Assembly (NCBI GenBank): GCA_044432975.1
Contig: JAWXUC010000006.1
Coordinates: 1-64,000 of the forward strand
DNA from: JAWXUC01 sp044432975
GTDB lineage: Bacteria > Pseudomonadota > Alphaproteobacteria > RF32 > CAG-239
Direction of reading: 5' to 3'
Length of the DNA stretch: 64,000 bases
This document shows positions 51,420-59,515 of the stretch, one piece after another (position 1 is the first letter of the stretch; each line of letters starts with the position of its first letter). A program made the translations under genes and the position numbers. The notes under the pieces were generated by a model, which saw only the letters and a list, made by a program, of their open reading frames with translations, was not told where the DNA came from and made no database searches.

Positions 51420-51985
51420 AAAAATTCCCCTTCACAAGTGAAGGGGTGGCGCCAAATGCGACGGGGTAGTTATGGGGGTGGATTCCATATCCACCAATCT
51501 GTAGGGGACGCTTTGTATGCGTCCCGCAAAAAGGAATAATAGTTCGACTAGATTGCGGATCAAGCCCGCAATGACGGTTGATATTAAACCTTGTAGGGGA
51601 CGGGTCTACCGTCCCTGAAAAAATGATTGTTTTTTCGACTAGATTGCCGCGCTTCGCTCGCAATGACAGTTGAAAATTAAATCGTAGGGAACGGCGTCTC
51701 GACGTTCCGCAACCAAAAAGTGTAGGGGCGGTCATTGACCGTCCTCCATAAAAAAATGGAAAAATAATTATTATACCCCCATCTCCCTAATGGGCACTTC
51801 CCTTAGCTCAGGAGGAAAGATGAAAAGGAATAGTTATTAACTGGATTACGGATTAAGTCCGCAATGAAAATTAAATTGTAGGGGACGACGCCCTCGGCGT
51901 ACCTCTCATAACAAAAAACTGTAGGGACGCCCCTTGTGGGTGTCCGCAAAAAAATATCTGGAACGGCATCTCGCTATTCCACAAT
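51420..51985. repeat. Mosaic of interspersed repeats (about 560 bp)
   Basis: This gene-free stretch is a patchwork of short palindromic repeats found elsewhere in the window. It holds a CCCCTTCAC-AA-GTGAAGGGG element with GGCGCCAAATGCGACGGGG (51428-51471, second copy at 52925), several TGTAGGGGACG elements (about 51510, 51590, 51720, 51880, 51920), family-A pieces (about 51550 and 51840), a family-B piece (about 51640) and a GGAACGGCGTC element (about 51685). It lies directly upstream of the secreted Cys-rich protein gene. It looks like a nesting site for small mobile palindromes. Confidence 0.8.
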
Positions 51986-52006
51986 TAAAAAAAGGAGGAA
52001 ATAAAA

Positions 52007-52852
52007 ATGAATAAAAGAAAAATAATAACAGGAGGTGCAATAGGCTTAACTTTCCTCCTAAACGCAGGAATTGCATTGGCAACAGATAGTTGTGCAATAT
52101 CCACAAGCTGTGAAGATTTGGGCTATCTAATGAATGAAACAAACTGTTCTGGTTTTGTATCTATTAAATGTCCGTTTGATAAAACAAAATTGTTTTGTGA
52201 TACAACTGTTCCATGTGATATTAATACAATATATAATACAGATGGCACTTGTTCAAAAACTTATCTTTCAGGAAAAACTCCAAAAGGAATTATTGTTTCC
52301 AAAAGTTCTACAGCTTATTATTTATGGCCATTGACCAGAACTTATAGTAGTATAACATGTAGTTGGAAAGGAAGGTATAGTAGCTCAGATAGCTGTACTT
52401 CTGTTATATCATCATGTTCTGCACAAGGGTATAGCACGGTAAGTAGTGCTGCTATAGGTACAAGCATTAATTATAATGCTGTAAATTCTCTTTTGTCAGA
52501 CATCTCAACTAATGGCGGTATCGTTACAACATCTGTTAAACTAGGAGACTATTTGGGTTATGAACCTATTCGTGTGTTGACTATAGCTTCATCATCTTCA
52601 TCCTATGATTATGATAAAGGTTCGTTTATTAAGACTACTACGAAAACAGGATACCCTCTTTGTTTTGTTTATATAGAAAGAAAAGAAGTTGGTGAGATTT
52701 GTTCAAATGGTTATTATTTAGAAGGTGGAGCTTGTGTTCAATGTGAAGATTATTCTTATTATAATTTTTATGCTCCGAATACTTGTACTATTAAGGGTTG
52801 TGATGTTAGATATGGTAAAACATATAATTCAACAAATGGTACTTGTGAATAA
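52007..52852 (+). CDS. Secreted Cys-rich protein (281 aa)
   Basis: A 281-residue exported protein: signal region KIITGGAIGLTFLLNAGIAL then A, and about 20 Cys residues spread through a Ser/Thr/Tyr-rich chain. Repeated patterns such as CSAQGYSTVSS, CSNGYYLEGGACVQC and YNSTNGTCE resemble EGF- or lectin-like disulfide knots. The segment DGTCSKTYLSGKTPKGIIV parallels the protein at 4680 (KNPVGIVV). There is a strong ribosome site (AAAGGAGGA). It is probably a surface or secreted adhesion-type protein; it sits between repeat clusters, suggesting a variable locus. Confidence 0.75.
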   Translation: MNKRKIITGGAIGLTFLLNAGIALATDSCAISTSCEDLGYLMNETNCSGFVSIKCPFDKTKLFCDTTVPCDINTIYNTDGTCSKTYLSGKTPKGIIVSKSSTAYYLWPLTRTYSSITCSWKGRYSSSDSCTSVISSCSAQGYSTVSSAAIGTSINYNAVNSLLSDISTNGGIVTTSVKLGDYLGYEPIRVLTIASSSSSYDYDKGSFIKTTTKTGYPLCFVYIERKEVGEICSNGYYLEGGACVQCEDYSYYNFYAPNTCTIKGCDVRYGKTYNSTNGTCE

Positions 52853-52924
52853 TTATAGCAGGTTGCCTATAAATATAAATTGCTATGCATTATATACTAT
52901 TTCATAGTATATATACTTTAAAAT

Positions 52925-52970
52925 TCCCCTTCACTTGTGGAGGGGTGGCGCCAAAGGCGACGGGGTAGTT
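52925..52970. repeat. Second copy of the CCCCTTCAC...GGGG repeat
   Basis: CCCCTTCAC-TT-GTGGAGGGG followed by TGGCGCCAAAGGCGACGGGG, matching 51428-51471. The two copies flank the secreted Cys-rich gene as direct repeats about 1.5 kb apart. Confidence 0.8.
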
Positions 52971-53014
52971 TTATAGGACAGGCTTTTACGTCTCATAAAA
53001 ATACAGTAACTAAC

Positions 53015-53209
53015 GTGAGATTCGCATTTACACTGATTATTTGTTAATGACAATAGATTACAATTAAAATTTTGGTTTTGCAGGGCGGCCAGGGGCGACG
53101 TTTCGCCCTTGCTCTCGCCATTACGCAGTGCATTGAGGCGGGAGTAAGCCCCCGCCCTACGGTAAAGAGTGCAAAAAAACACCTATTTCTTTCTAATACA
53201 AATCTCGCT
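53015..53209. mobile_element. MITE-like element, copy 1
   Basis: About 195 bp closely similar to 55118-55313. It starts ACGTGAGATTCGCATTTACAC, contains the GC-rich inner palindrome (GCAGGGCGGCCAGGGGCGAC ... CCCGCCCTAC) and ends AATCTCGC, the ends being degenerate inverted repeats. It has no ORF. The inner core occurs alone at 35438. Confidence 0.7.
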
Positions 53210-53420
53210 TTATATTAGAGCATTTCATGAAAAGCTAGAATCTCCTTGCTCGTCTTTTGCTTTTTGCTATTTATTTTTATTTATAAACTGTAGTCCACTA
53301 CACTTCATAAATAAAAATAAATTCAAAAAACAAAATCCTTCACAGGCATATTCTATCTTTTCGTGAAATCCTCTAAAAAAGGCTTAAAATAAAAAAAATA
53401 TAAAAAAAGCAAAAAAGTTC

Positions 53421-53449
53421 TTGCAAAATATTTTTTTATTGTTTATAAC
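53421..53449 (+). promoter_or_regulatory. Sigma-70 promoter for tRNA-Thr
   Basis: TTGCAA, 17-bp spacer, TATAAC, 13 bp before the tRNA. Upstream is AAAAAAGTTC directly abutting the -35, as at the tRNA-Gly promoter. Confidence 0.75.
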
Positions 53450-53462
53450 CCTTTTTATTGAT

Positions 53463-53538
53463 GCCGATTTAGCTCAGTTGGTAGAGCTACTGATTTGTAA
53501 TCAGTGGGTCGGGAGTTCGAGTCTCTCAATCGGCACCA
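53463..53538 (+). tRNA. tRNA-Thr (anticodon UGU)
   Basis: Cloverleaf with acceptor stem GCCGATT/AATCGGC, anticodon stem ACTGA/TCAGT around TTTGTAA (anticodon UGU), T arm GAGTTCGAGTCTC, and encoded CCA. It has its own promoter and is followed by a terminator. It lies between the two MITE-like elements. Confidence 0.96.
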
Positions 53539-53548
53539 TAGAGTTTTC

Positions 53549-53579
53549 AAGGCTTTGCGTTAATTTGCAGAGCCTTTTG
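53549..53579 (+). terminator. Terminator of tRNA-Thr
   Basis: AAGGCTTTGC and GCAGAGCCTT pair with one T-G mismatch position, followed by TTG and TTT, 11 bp after the tRNA. Confidence 0.65.
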
Positions 53580-53694
53580 TTTAACCCACTTTTTGAATTT
53601 GCCCCACTATGCCCCCACTTTTTGACGTTGAGCCCATTTTAATCGTTAAAAGCTTTAAATGACAATATATATTCAACTAGTTATATAATACAAA

Positions 53695-53727
53695 AAAAGA
53701 GGCTTTTCATTAAGAGAAGCCTCTTTT
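53695..53727. terminator. Bidirectional terminator
   Basis: AAAAGAGGCTT and AAGCCTCTTTT with an 11-base loop, T tracts on both sides. It ends the minus-strand gene at 53739. Confidence 0.85.
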
Positions 53728-53738
53728 AATAATTCAAA

Positions 53739-54275
53739 TTATATTCCTTTAGTCATTTTTTGATTCATTGCAATATATTTTGCGGCTTCATTTTCAAATG
53801 ATAGTGATGTAGTACATTCTTTAGATCTTTTTTGTAAAGCTTCTGATATGTGTAATCTTTTAATTGGATGATTAATAGATGCTTCTTCTAAATCTAAAGG
53901 AGCTTCCTTTAATGCTGCAGCAAGTTGACTTCCTTTTTCAACTTGTAAAAAGATTTCATCATTTTCATGATATGTAATTCTACAAAAAGAACCTGCAATA
54001 TTAAAGGTTAAAATATCTTCATTACCTGATTCTTGAAGAGCGCTATAACCATCAGGTCTAAGATCATGAGCTTCTTTGTGAAAAGAATTTCTTTCAACTT
54101 CTTGAACCGTGTATGAAACACCAGAATTTTCATATCTTGTTACGCTAGCTTCATTGGCAATACTTATTGTTTCTTTTACATCTTCTTGAGGTGCTTGTGC
54201 ATTGGCTGTAGCTGTACCTGCAGCAACTCCTCCTGCAGCAATCAATGTTTTTAATGCTGTTATTCTTTTATTCAT
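53739..54275 (-). CDS. Secreted hypothetical protein (178 aa)
   Basis: A 178-residue exported protein with signal peptide KTLIAAGGVAAGTATANA then Q. The mature chain is acidic and soluble, with two Cys (SFCRITY and KECTTS) that may form a disulfide, and ends KYIAMNQKMTKGI. No family is recognised. ATG 54275 is preferred over a start five codons upstream because GGGAGA lies about eight bases before it. It is a single-gene unit between repeat elements. Confidence 0.72.
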   Translation of the reverse strand: MNKRITALKTLIAAGGVAAGTATANAQAPQEDVKETISIANEASVTRYENSGVSYTVQEVERNSFHKEAHDLRPDGYSALQESGNEDILTFNIAGSFCRITYHENDEIFLQVEKGSQLAAALKEAPLDLEEASINHPIKRLHISEALQKRSKECTTSLSFENEAAKYIAMNQKMTKGI

Positions 54276-54425
54276 AATTAAATCTCCCAATATTGTTTTA
54301 ACATGATTATTTGTGTATTATATCATATTTTTTTTATAGTTGCAATAAGCGAATTTAAAAATCTTGTTATATAAGCTAATTTTAGTTGATATTTTGTTTG
54401 TTGCGATAATTTTGACAAAAAAATA

Positions 54426-54454
54426 TTGACCCTGTTTGTTTTTTATGATATATA
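54426..54454 (+). promoter_or_regulatory. Sigma-70 promoter for the small genes at 54555-55055
   Basis: TTGACC, 17-bp spacer, TATATA, about 100 bp before the first ATG. The leader contains a hairpin (AAAGATTAAA-TT-TAATCTTT), and no Shine-Dalgarno precedes either gene. Confidence 0.6.
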
Positions 54455-54554
54455 TGTGTGCAGATAAATATAAAAGATGAATTATTATAAACCCAAAGAT
54501 TAAATTTAATCTTTTTATAGTAGCATCTTTTTTAACCTAAAAAATTAATTCAAT

Positions 54555-54698
54555 ATGAGCACGTTAGAAAAAGTTTCAAAAATCAAATCATTCTGTTATT
54601 ATTTTGGAATAACTATGGATGATGAAAAAGCAAACGAGTTGTTGGCAAATAACAATTCAAATTTGGAGGATATTTTTTATAACCTTCTTCATAAATAG
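54555..54698 (+). CDS. Small hypothetical protein (47 aa)
   Basis: A 47-residue ORF, MSTLEKVSKIKSFCYYFGIT to DIFYNLLHK, with plausible helical composition. It is preceded by an A/T-only leader containing TTAATT and no Shine-Dalgarno, as at other composition-atypical genes in the window. The gene at 54723 follows after 24 bp on the same strand. Coding status is moderately supported. Confidence 0.5.
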   Translation: MSTLEKVSKIKSFCYYFGITMDDEKANELLANNNSNLEDIFYNLLHK

Positions 54699-54722
54699 TA
54701 TTAATCAATAAAACAAAAAAAG

Positions 54723-55055
54723 ATGGTACAAAACCAAATCAGCGCAATCAGCGCAACAACAAAATTTGAAGATTTAATTTCTAACCTTAAGAAAGCACTT
54801 GAATTGTCAATAAAAACTAACAATCGCTATGTTGTTAGTTATATCGGCAAGATAGGCGATGAGTTTGCACAAGCTTTGATTGAGATAAATGGTTCTGTTT
54901 ATCTTAGATACATAGAATTTCTCGATTTTCGTCAAAGTTCTTTTGATAGTGAGCTTGCCAAAGAGTTAGAGAGCAAGTTTGTCTCAGACCTTTCAGGTAA
55001 TCTTCCAGATGTTACAATCTATTCGACTTCAGGAAGGTATCTGAGAAGCTACTAG
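54723..55055 (+). CDS. Hypothetical protein (110 aa)
   Basis: A 110-residue soluble protein with helices (FEDLISNLKKALELSIK, LAKELESKFVSDLSG) and a beta-like centre (YVVSYIGKIGDEFAQALIEI). No family is recognised. G+C content is somewhat higher than in flanking genes and no Shine-Dalgarno precedes the ATG (AATCAATAAAACAAAAAAAG). It is probably co-transcribed with the 47-aa gene and ends at a strong terminator. Confidence 0.65.
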   Translation: MVQNQISAISATTKFEDLISNLKKALELSIKTNNRYVVSYIGKIGDEFAQALIEINGSVYLRYIEFLDFRQSSFDSELAKELESKFVSDLSGNLPDVTIYSTSGRYLRSY

Positions 55056-55074
55056 GAGTTATCACCCTCAAAAA

Positions 55075-55101
55075 AACACCGCCCCTAAAAAAGGCGGTGT
55101 T
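55075..55101 (+). terminator. Rho-independent terminator
   Basis: AACACCGCC and GGCGGTGTT with a 9-base loop, 20 bp after the 110-aa gene; the following sequence is AACGTTTT. Confidence 0.8.
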
Positions 55102-55117
55102 AACGTTTTAAACTAAT

Positions 55118-55313
55118 GCAAGGTTTATATTTACACTAATTATTTGTTAAAAACAATAGATTATAGTTTAAGTCTGGTTTTGTGGGGCGGGGCCGAGGGC
55201 GACGTTTCGCCTTTGCTACCGCCTTTGGGCAGTGCATTAAGGCGGGAGCAAGCCCCCGCCCTACGATAAATAGTGCAAAAAAATACCTATTTTTTTCTTA
55301 TATGAATCTCGCG
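55118..55313. mobile_element. MITE-like element, copy 2
   Basis: About 195 bp in the same orientation as 53015-53209. Shared blocks include ATTTACACTAATTATTTGTT, the GGGCGACGTTTCGCC core, AGCCCCCGCCCTACG and the end GAATCTCGCGTTAA. The right end is an inverted match to the left end of copy 1. No ORF. It directly adjoins the 3' end of the XRE gene and the surface-polymer locus. Confidence 0.72.
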
Positions 55314-55339
55314 TTAAGATAAGAGGCCAGATAAATGTT

Positions 55340-55732
55340 TTAAGAGTTGTTTTTTATTTCTAAAAAAACTTGAATCTGTTTTTGAATAATCTTTAGTGAA
55401 TATTCATCTATTATTTTCAATTGTTGAAATATTGCCTCTAATAAATCATCTTTTTCTGTTCTCGATTTATTTATACAAGGGTCAAAATTAAACAACTCAT
55501 ATAAAGAAACATTTAGTGTTTCAGCAATATCGTTTAAGGTTGTAATTTTGGGCTCTCCATAGCCTTGTTCAAGCAAAGATAAGGTGCGATACTTGATTTT
55601 AGATTCTCCATCAATTGTAGACATATCTTCTAAGCCTTGTTGGCTTATTTCTTTTTGTTTGCGAATTAAGGCTATACGCTTGCCAATTTTTATAGTTAAA
55701 TCATTTTTCTTTCTTTTATGTATCGTATTCAT
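55340..55732 (-). CDS. XRE-family regulator of the glycerol-phosphate locus
   Basis: A 130-residue protein with an N-terminal HTH_3 domain (IGKRIALIRKQKEISQQGLE, then KYRTLSLLEQGYGEPKITTL) and a C-terminal helical tail likely used for dimerisation. It is divergent from the GT2-tagF-tagD genes, with an 18-bp palindrome (TTCTTATT-ac-AATAAGAA) in the intergenic region, so it is the likely local regulator. AGGAAG lies upstream of the ATG. The phage-repressor-like style and nearby MITE suggest mobile ancestry. Confidence 0.85.
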   Translation of the reverse strand: MNTIHKRKKNDLTIKIGKRIALIRKQKEISQQGLEDMSTIDGESKIKYRTLSLLEQGYGEPKITTLNDIAETLNVSLYELFNFDPCINKSRTEKDDLLEAIFQQLKIIDEYSLKIIQKQIQVFLEIKNNS

Positions 55733-55843
55733 TATAAACTTCCTTGTTTTACAATATTCTCACTTCAGTAAGAAATAAAATAGACACCTGTAGTAAGATT
55801 TTTATTGACATCTTCGTCTTTGCAAAGTAGTTAACGCTAATAA

Positions 55844-55861
55844 TTCTTATTACAATAAGAA
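55844..55861. promoter_or_regulatory. Candidate operator of the glycerol-phosphate locus
   Basis: TTCTTATT-ac-AATAAGAA, a perfect 8-bp inverted repeat 30 bp before the ATG at 55891, in the region shared with the divergent XRE gene. A related half-site CAGTAAGAAATAA lies near 55769. Confidence 0.55.
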
Positions 55862-55890
55862 TCGATTCGTTTTTTGTAAGGAAGTTTTAA

Positions 55891-56850
55891 ATGGGTATAC
55901 ATCCTAAAATATCTATAATAATTCCTATTTATAATGTTGAGAAATATTTAAGTAGATGTCTTAAATCTGTAATAGCTCAAAGCTTTATAGACTTTGAAGC
56001 AATATGTGTTAATGACGGTAGCCAAGATAATAGTGAAGAAATTGTTAAGAACTATGCAAAAAAAGATAAGCGCATAAAAATAATAACGCAAGAAAACCTA
56101 GGGTTATCAATGGCTCGTAATAATGGGATTAAAAAAGCAAAAGGCGAGTATATATATTTTCTTGATTCTGATGATTTTATACACCCTCAGCTTTTAGAAA
56201 TTTGTTATAACTATGCTCTAAAGCATAAAGTAGATTTAGTTGAATTTGATTTTTTTAAAAATAAAAATGAAGAGTATTCTTTAGAAAACATAAAAAAGAT
56301 TAATTCCAGTAAGTTAAAATACAAAAAAACTAACAATCCTATTTTTTTAGGGACTTATAATGAGAAATTTAAAATTTCTTTTAATGTATGGAGTAAATTA
56401 TATAAAAAAGAGCTTGTTAAAGATTTATCTTTTATTCCTAATATTCATTTTGAAGATTGTCCACATACTTTTGCTGTGTTGTCAAAAAAACCGCAAACCC
56501 TTGTTATAGATGCTGAGCTTTATTTTTATACTCTTAATAAGAATTCAATTTCTAATAAAAAAGCTAATCCTCAGCAAATAAAAGATTATCATACAGGGGT
56601 TAACTATATATATGATACTTATAAAAAAACAGAGTTAAAAAAAGAGCTAAGTTTTCTAAAAAGAAATTTTATACCAAACATATTAAAACAACAATTCAAT
56701 CGCTGTAAAAGAGCTTCTGAAGATGTTCAAGGATTAATGTGGCAAGCTTTTAGAGAAGAGCTTAAAGATTTAAATAAAAAAAATCTTATTTCTTGGCGAG
56801 GACATAAACTGTCAAGATATTTTATATATAAAAAATTAATAAAAGGATAA
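55891..56850 (+). CDS. GT2-family glycosyltransferase
   Basis: A 319-residue family-2 glycosyltransferase. The nucleotide-binding start is KISIIIPIYNVEKYLSRCLK, with CVNDGSQDNS, ENLGLSMARNNGIKKAKGEY and the DxD-like FLDSDDF. Acidic FEDCPHTF would provide the catalytic base. It is the first gene of a three-gene operon with a glycerophosphotransferase and a CDP-glycerol-forming enzyme, so it probably adds a sugar during assembly of a glycerol-phosphate-bearing surface glycan. AAGGAAG precedes the ATG. Confidence 0.92.
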   Translation: MGIHPKISIIIPIYNVEKYLSRCLKSVIAQSFIDFEAICVNDGSQDNSEEIVKNYAKKDKRIKIITQENLGLSMARNNGIKKAKGEYIYFLDSDDFIHPQLLEICYNYALKHKVDLVEFDFFKNKNEEYSLENIKKINSSKLKYKKTNNPIFLGTYNEKFKISFNVWSKLYKKELVKDLSFIPNIHFEDCPHTFAVLSKKPQTLVIDAELYFYTLNKNSISNKKANPQQIKDYHTGVNYIYDTYKKTELKKELSFLKRNFIPNILKQQFNRCKRASEDVQGLMWQAFREELKDLNKKNLISWRGHKLSRYFIYKKLIKG

Positions 56851-56854
56851 ATAA

Positions 56855-57964
56855 ATGAATTTGCATAATGAGATTATAAATGCTTTATCTTTCTTTATTC
56901 CAATAAAAGAATATAAAGAAAAATTTAAATATAAATATACAAGAATGAGGTGCTCAAAAAAACTAGAAAATAAAGTTGTGTTTTTAGAGTTGCCTACAAT
57001 AAAAGACGCAAGAAATCATTTAGCGCATCATTTTAGTGATGTTGATTTTGAATTTGTAGATGCTTTTGACAAAGAAGCAGTAAAAAAAGCAAGAAAAAAT
57101 GCAAAAATTTTAATAAGTGAAGGTGCTTGTCCTAAAAAATATATTAATCAGATTGCAATAGAAATCTGGCATGCTAGCGGTTTTATAAAAAATGCTTGTA
57201 ATCTAAAGCAACCAAATCGTACCTTTTTAGATTGGGTTGTTTGCCCTTCAGAAGGCGTTGTAGATACTTATGCTACAGCTTTTGGAGTCTCAAAAGATAA
57301 GGTTTTAACTTTTGGCTCTATTAAAAATGATTATTGTTTTAATAAAAGCAAGTGTAAACAAATAAAGAATTCTTTTTTTAATAAACACCCTTACCTAAAA
57401 GGTAAAAAAATTTACTCATGGGCTCCAACATTTAGGGGAGATTGGAAAAAAGACCCTCATTTATACTCTGTTATTAATCTTGATAAGTTAGATGAACTGT
57501 TATTAGATGATGAAGTTGTTTTGTTAAGGCTTCATCCTAGTCTAAAATATTTTAATTCTACAGATGATTTAAGAACAAACTTGATTCCAAAGTCAACTCA
57601 TAAAAAGATTATTGATTTTTCTTCAGAGCCATTAAATGAAATGACTTTAGTTTCAGATGTTTTTATATCTGATTATTCTTCATGTATTTTAGATGCCATG
57701 GTCGCTGATGTTTCTGTTATGTTTTTTGCAGAGGATTTAGATGATTATATTGCCAATAGAGGAACTCCTTTTGATTATAGAAAAGATGTTCCTAACCTTT
57801 TAGAAAAATGCTCAGAAGAAGAGTTTGTTAAATTTATTAGAACTATAAAGAAGGATACAAAAAAGTATAATTCTTTTAAGAAAAAATGGCTTGGATCTTG
57901 TGGTGGTAAAGCAGGAGAACGAATTTATAATTTTGTTAAATCTAAGATGAAAGAAGAGTTATGA
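56855..57964 (+). CDS. CDP-glycerol glycerophosphotransferase (TagB/TagF-like)
   Basis: A 369-residue transferase that would move glycerol phosphate from CDP-glycerol to an acceptor, as in teichoic-acid synthesis. Family marks are IEIWHASGFIKN (the IWHG-like segment), FGSIKND, the YSWAPTFRG motif with its Arg, RLHPSL (second His) and TLVSDVFISDYSS near the C-terminal CDP-binding site. It lies 4 bp after the GT2 gene and overlaps tagD by ATGA. Gram-negative examples decorate capsule or LPS with glycerol phosphate. Confidence 0.9.
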   Translation: MNLHNEIINALSFFIPIKEYKEKFKYKYTRMRCSKKLENKVVFLELPTIKDARNHLAHHFSDVDFEFVDAFDKEAVKKARKNAKILISEGACPKKYINQIAIEIWHASGFIKNACNLKQPNRTFLDWVVCPSEGVVDTYATAFGVSKDKVLTFGSIKNDYCFNKSKCKQIKNSFFNKHPYLKGKKIYSWAPTFRGDWKKDPHLYSVINLDKLDELLLDDEVVLLRLHPSLKYFNSTDDLRTNLIPKSTHKKIIDFSSEPLNEMTLVSDVFISDYSSCILDAMVADVSVMFFAEDLDDYIANRGTPFDYRKDVPNLLEKCSEEEFVKFIRTIKKDTKKYNSFKKKWLGSCGGKAGERIYNFVKSKMKEEL

Positions 57965-58353
57965 AAAATAAAAAAGTTATAACTTACGGAACTTTTGACA
58001 CATTTCATTTTGGGCATTGGTTGTTATTAAAAAGAGCATCAGAGCTAGGAGATAATTTAACTGTTGCAATATCTTCTGATGAATTTAATGCAATAAAAAA
58101 TAAACAGTCATTTCATAGTTTTGAAAAAAGAAAAGATATAATTGAAAGCCTTTGTTTTGTTAACAAAGTTATAAAAGAAGACAATTGGCAACAAAAAAGA
58201 GATGATATTATTAATAATAATATTGATATTTTAGTTATGGGCGATGATTGGACAGGCAAGTTTGACAACCTAAAAGATATATGCAGTGTTGTCTATCTTG
58301 AGAGAACTCCGTCAGTTTGTTCTACAGAATTAAAGAAAATATTAAAAAAGTAA
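57961..58353 (+). CDS. Glycerol-3-phosphate cytidylyltransferase (TagD type)
   Basis: A 130-residue nucleotidyltransferase making CDP-glycerol from CTP and sn-glycerol-3-phosphate. It shows YGTFDTFHFGHWLLLKRA (HxGH motif), VAISSDEFNAIKNKQSFHSF, DILVMGDDWTGKFDNL and the C-terminal ERTPSVCST, corresponding to RTEGISTT of TagD. The length matches B. subtilis TagD (129 residues). It overlaps the transferase gene by 4 bp, completing a two-step glycerol-phosphate pathway. Confidence 0.93.
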   Translation: MKNKKVITYGTFDTFHFGHWLLLKRASELGDNLTVAISSDEFNAIKNKQSFHSFEKRKDIIESLCFVNKVIKEDNWQQKRDDIINNNIDILVMGDDWTGKFDNLKDICSVVYLERTPSVCSTELKKILKK

Positions 58354-58367
58354 TCTATGGTCTAACT

Positions 58368-59282
58368 TTATTCTTTAAAAAGCAAGCTTGCTCCCAAAAC
58401 TCCAGCATCGTTACCAAGCTGAGCAGGGATAACTTCAAGTAGTGTATTTGCCCCAGGGAATGTTTTTTGCTTTATAATTTTCTTTATAGGTTCAAACAGC
58501 AAATCTCCAGCTTCAGCAACGCCTCCACCAATAATGATTTTTTGTGGATTTAATAAGTTTATAACAGAACAAAGTCCAAAGCCAATATATTCACCGACAG
58601 TTTCAAAAATTTGCAGTGCTTCTTTGTTGCCGTTTTTAGCTAATTTAAAAACTTCATAAGGATTCTTTGCTTCAAGTTTTTTTTCTTGTGCCATTTTAAT
58701 TATTGCAGGGCCAGAAGCAAATGCTTCTAAACAGTTATAGTCTCCGCATCCACATTTTACATCTTGTCCCATTTTTACTTTAATGTGTCCAAGCTCTCCA
58801 GCTGTTCCTGAAAAACCTCTGACGATTTTGTTGTTTACAACAATTCCTCCGCCAATACCTGTGCCGATTGTTATACAGACTAAGTCTTTACAGTTTTCTC
58901 CAGCTCCAAGTTTCCACTCTGCAATAGCAGCGCAGTTTGCGTCGTTTTCAAGCTTTACATCTAAGCCAAATTCATTTTTTATTTGCGAGGCAATATTAAT
59001 ATCTTCCCAACCAGGCATGTTTGCCAAATATTTAACAGTTCCATTTTTATTATCCACAACACCAGGAAACCCAATTCCAATACCTTTTATAGAATCTGTT
59101 GTTTGTTGTGTTTCTTTTAATAGTTTTTTTATGGCGTTTTTAATGTTTAAGCAAGAAGTTTCATATCCTTTAGAAGCTTCTGTTGGGTATTTATCTTGAT
59201 ATAAAATAATTCCTTCATCATTGACCAATGCAATTTTAATATTAGTTCCGCCAACATCAATTCCAATAAAATTTTCATTCAT
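58368..59282 (-). CDS. ROK-family glucokinase-like sugar kinase
   Basis: A 304-residue ROK kinase. The ATP motif is GIDVGGTNIKIALV, the catalytic region ENDANCAAIAEWKLGAG, then CITIGTGIGGGIV and the ROK zinc motif CGCGDYNCLEAFASGPA; the C-terminal ADP loop is IIIGGGVAEAG. It probably phosphorylates glucose or an amino sugar such as N-acetylmannosamine. ATG 59282 is chosen because AAAGGAG lies nine bases before it. It converges on tagD with 14 bp between ends. Confidence 0.9.
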   Translation of the reverse strand: MNENFIGIDVGGTNIKIALVNDEGIILYQDKYPTEASKGYETSCLNIKNAIKKLLKETQQTTDSIKGIGIGFPGVVDNKNGTVKYLANMPGWEDINIASQIKNEFGLDVKLENDANCAAIAEWKLGAGENCKDLVCITIGTGIGGGIVVNNKIVRGFSGTAGELGHIKVKMGQDVKCGCGDYNCLEAFASGPAIIKMAQEKKLEAKNPYEVFKLAKNGNKEALQIFETVGEYIGFGLCSVINLLNPQKIIIGGGVAEAGDLLFEPIKKIIKQKTFPGANTLLEVIPAQLGNDAGVLGASLLFKE

Positions 59283-59448
59283 TTCATACAACTCCTTTAA
59301 TTAAAAAATATGATATATTAAGGTAAATAAAAATCAATATAAAATAAATAAAAACAAAAAAACATCAAAGTCTTGCAAAAACAATGGCTTAATAAGCGGT
59401 ATTGTAATACCTCGCACTAACATTTTGATTTTTAACAAAAAAAACTTA

Positions 59449-59478
59449 TTGACAATCAAAAATATCTATATATATTAT
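59449..59478 (+). promoter_or_regulatory. Promoter of the rplM-rpsI operon
   Basis: TTGACA, 18-bp spacer, TATTAT (or TATATT with 16 bp), about 38 bp before the rplM ATG. The 59283-59448 region upstream shows no gene. Confidence 0.7.
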
Positions 59479-59515
59479 GCACTGAAATTTAATTTATTTA
59501 ATAAAGAGAAAAAAA

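Noticed and set aside
52477..52907. Small open frames inside the secreted Cys-rich gene
   Set aside because: They are alternative-frame shadows without ribosome sites.
53421..53642. 73-aa open frame across tRNA-Thr
   Set aside because: It overlaps the tRNA and its promoter and has no ribosome site.
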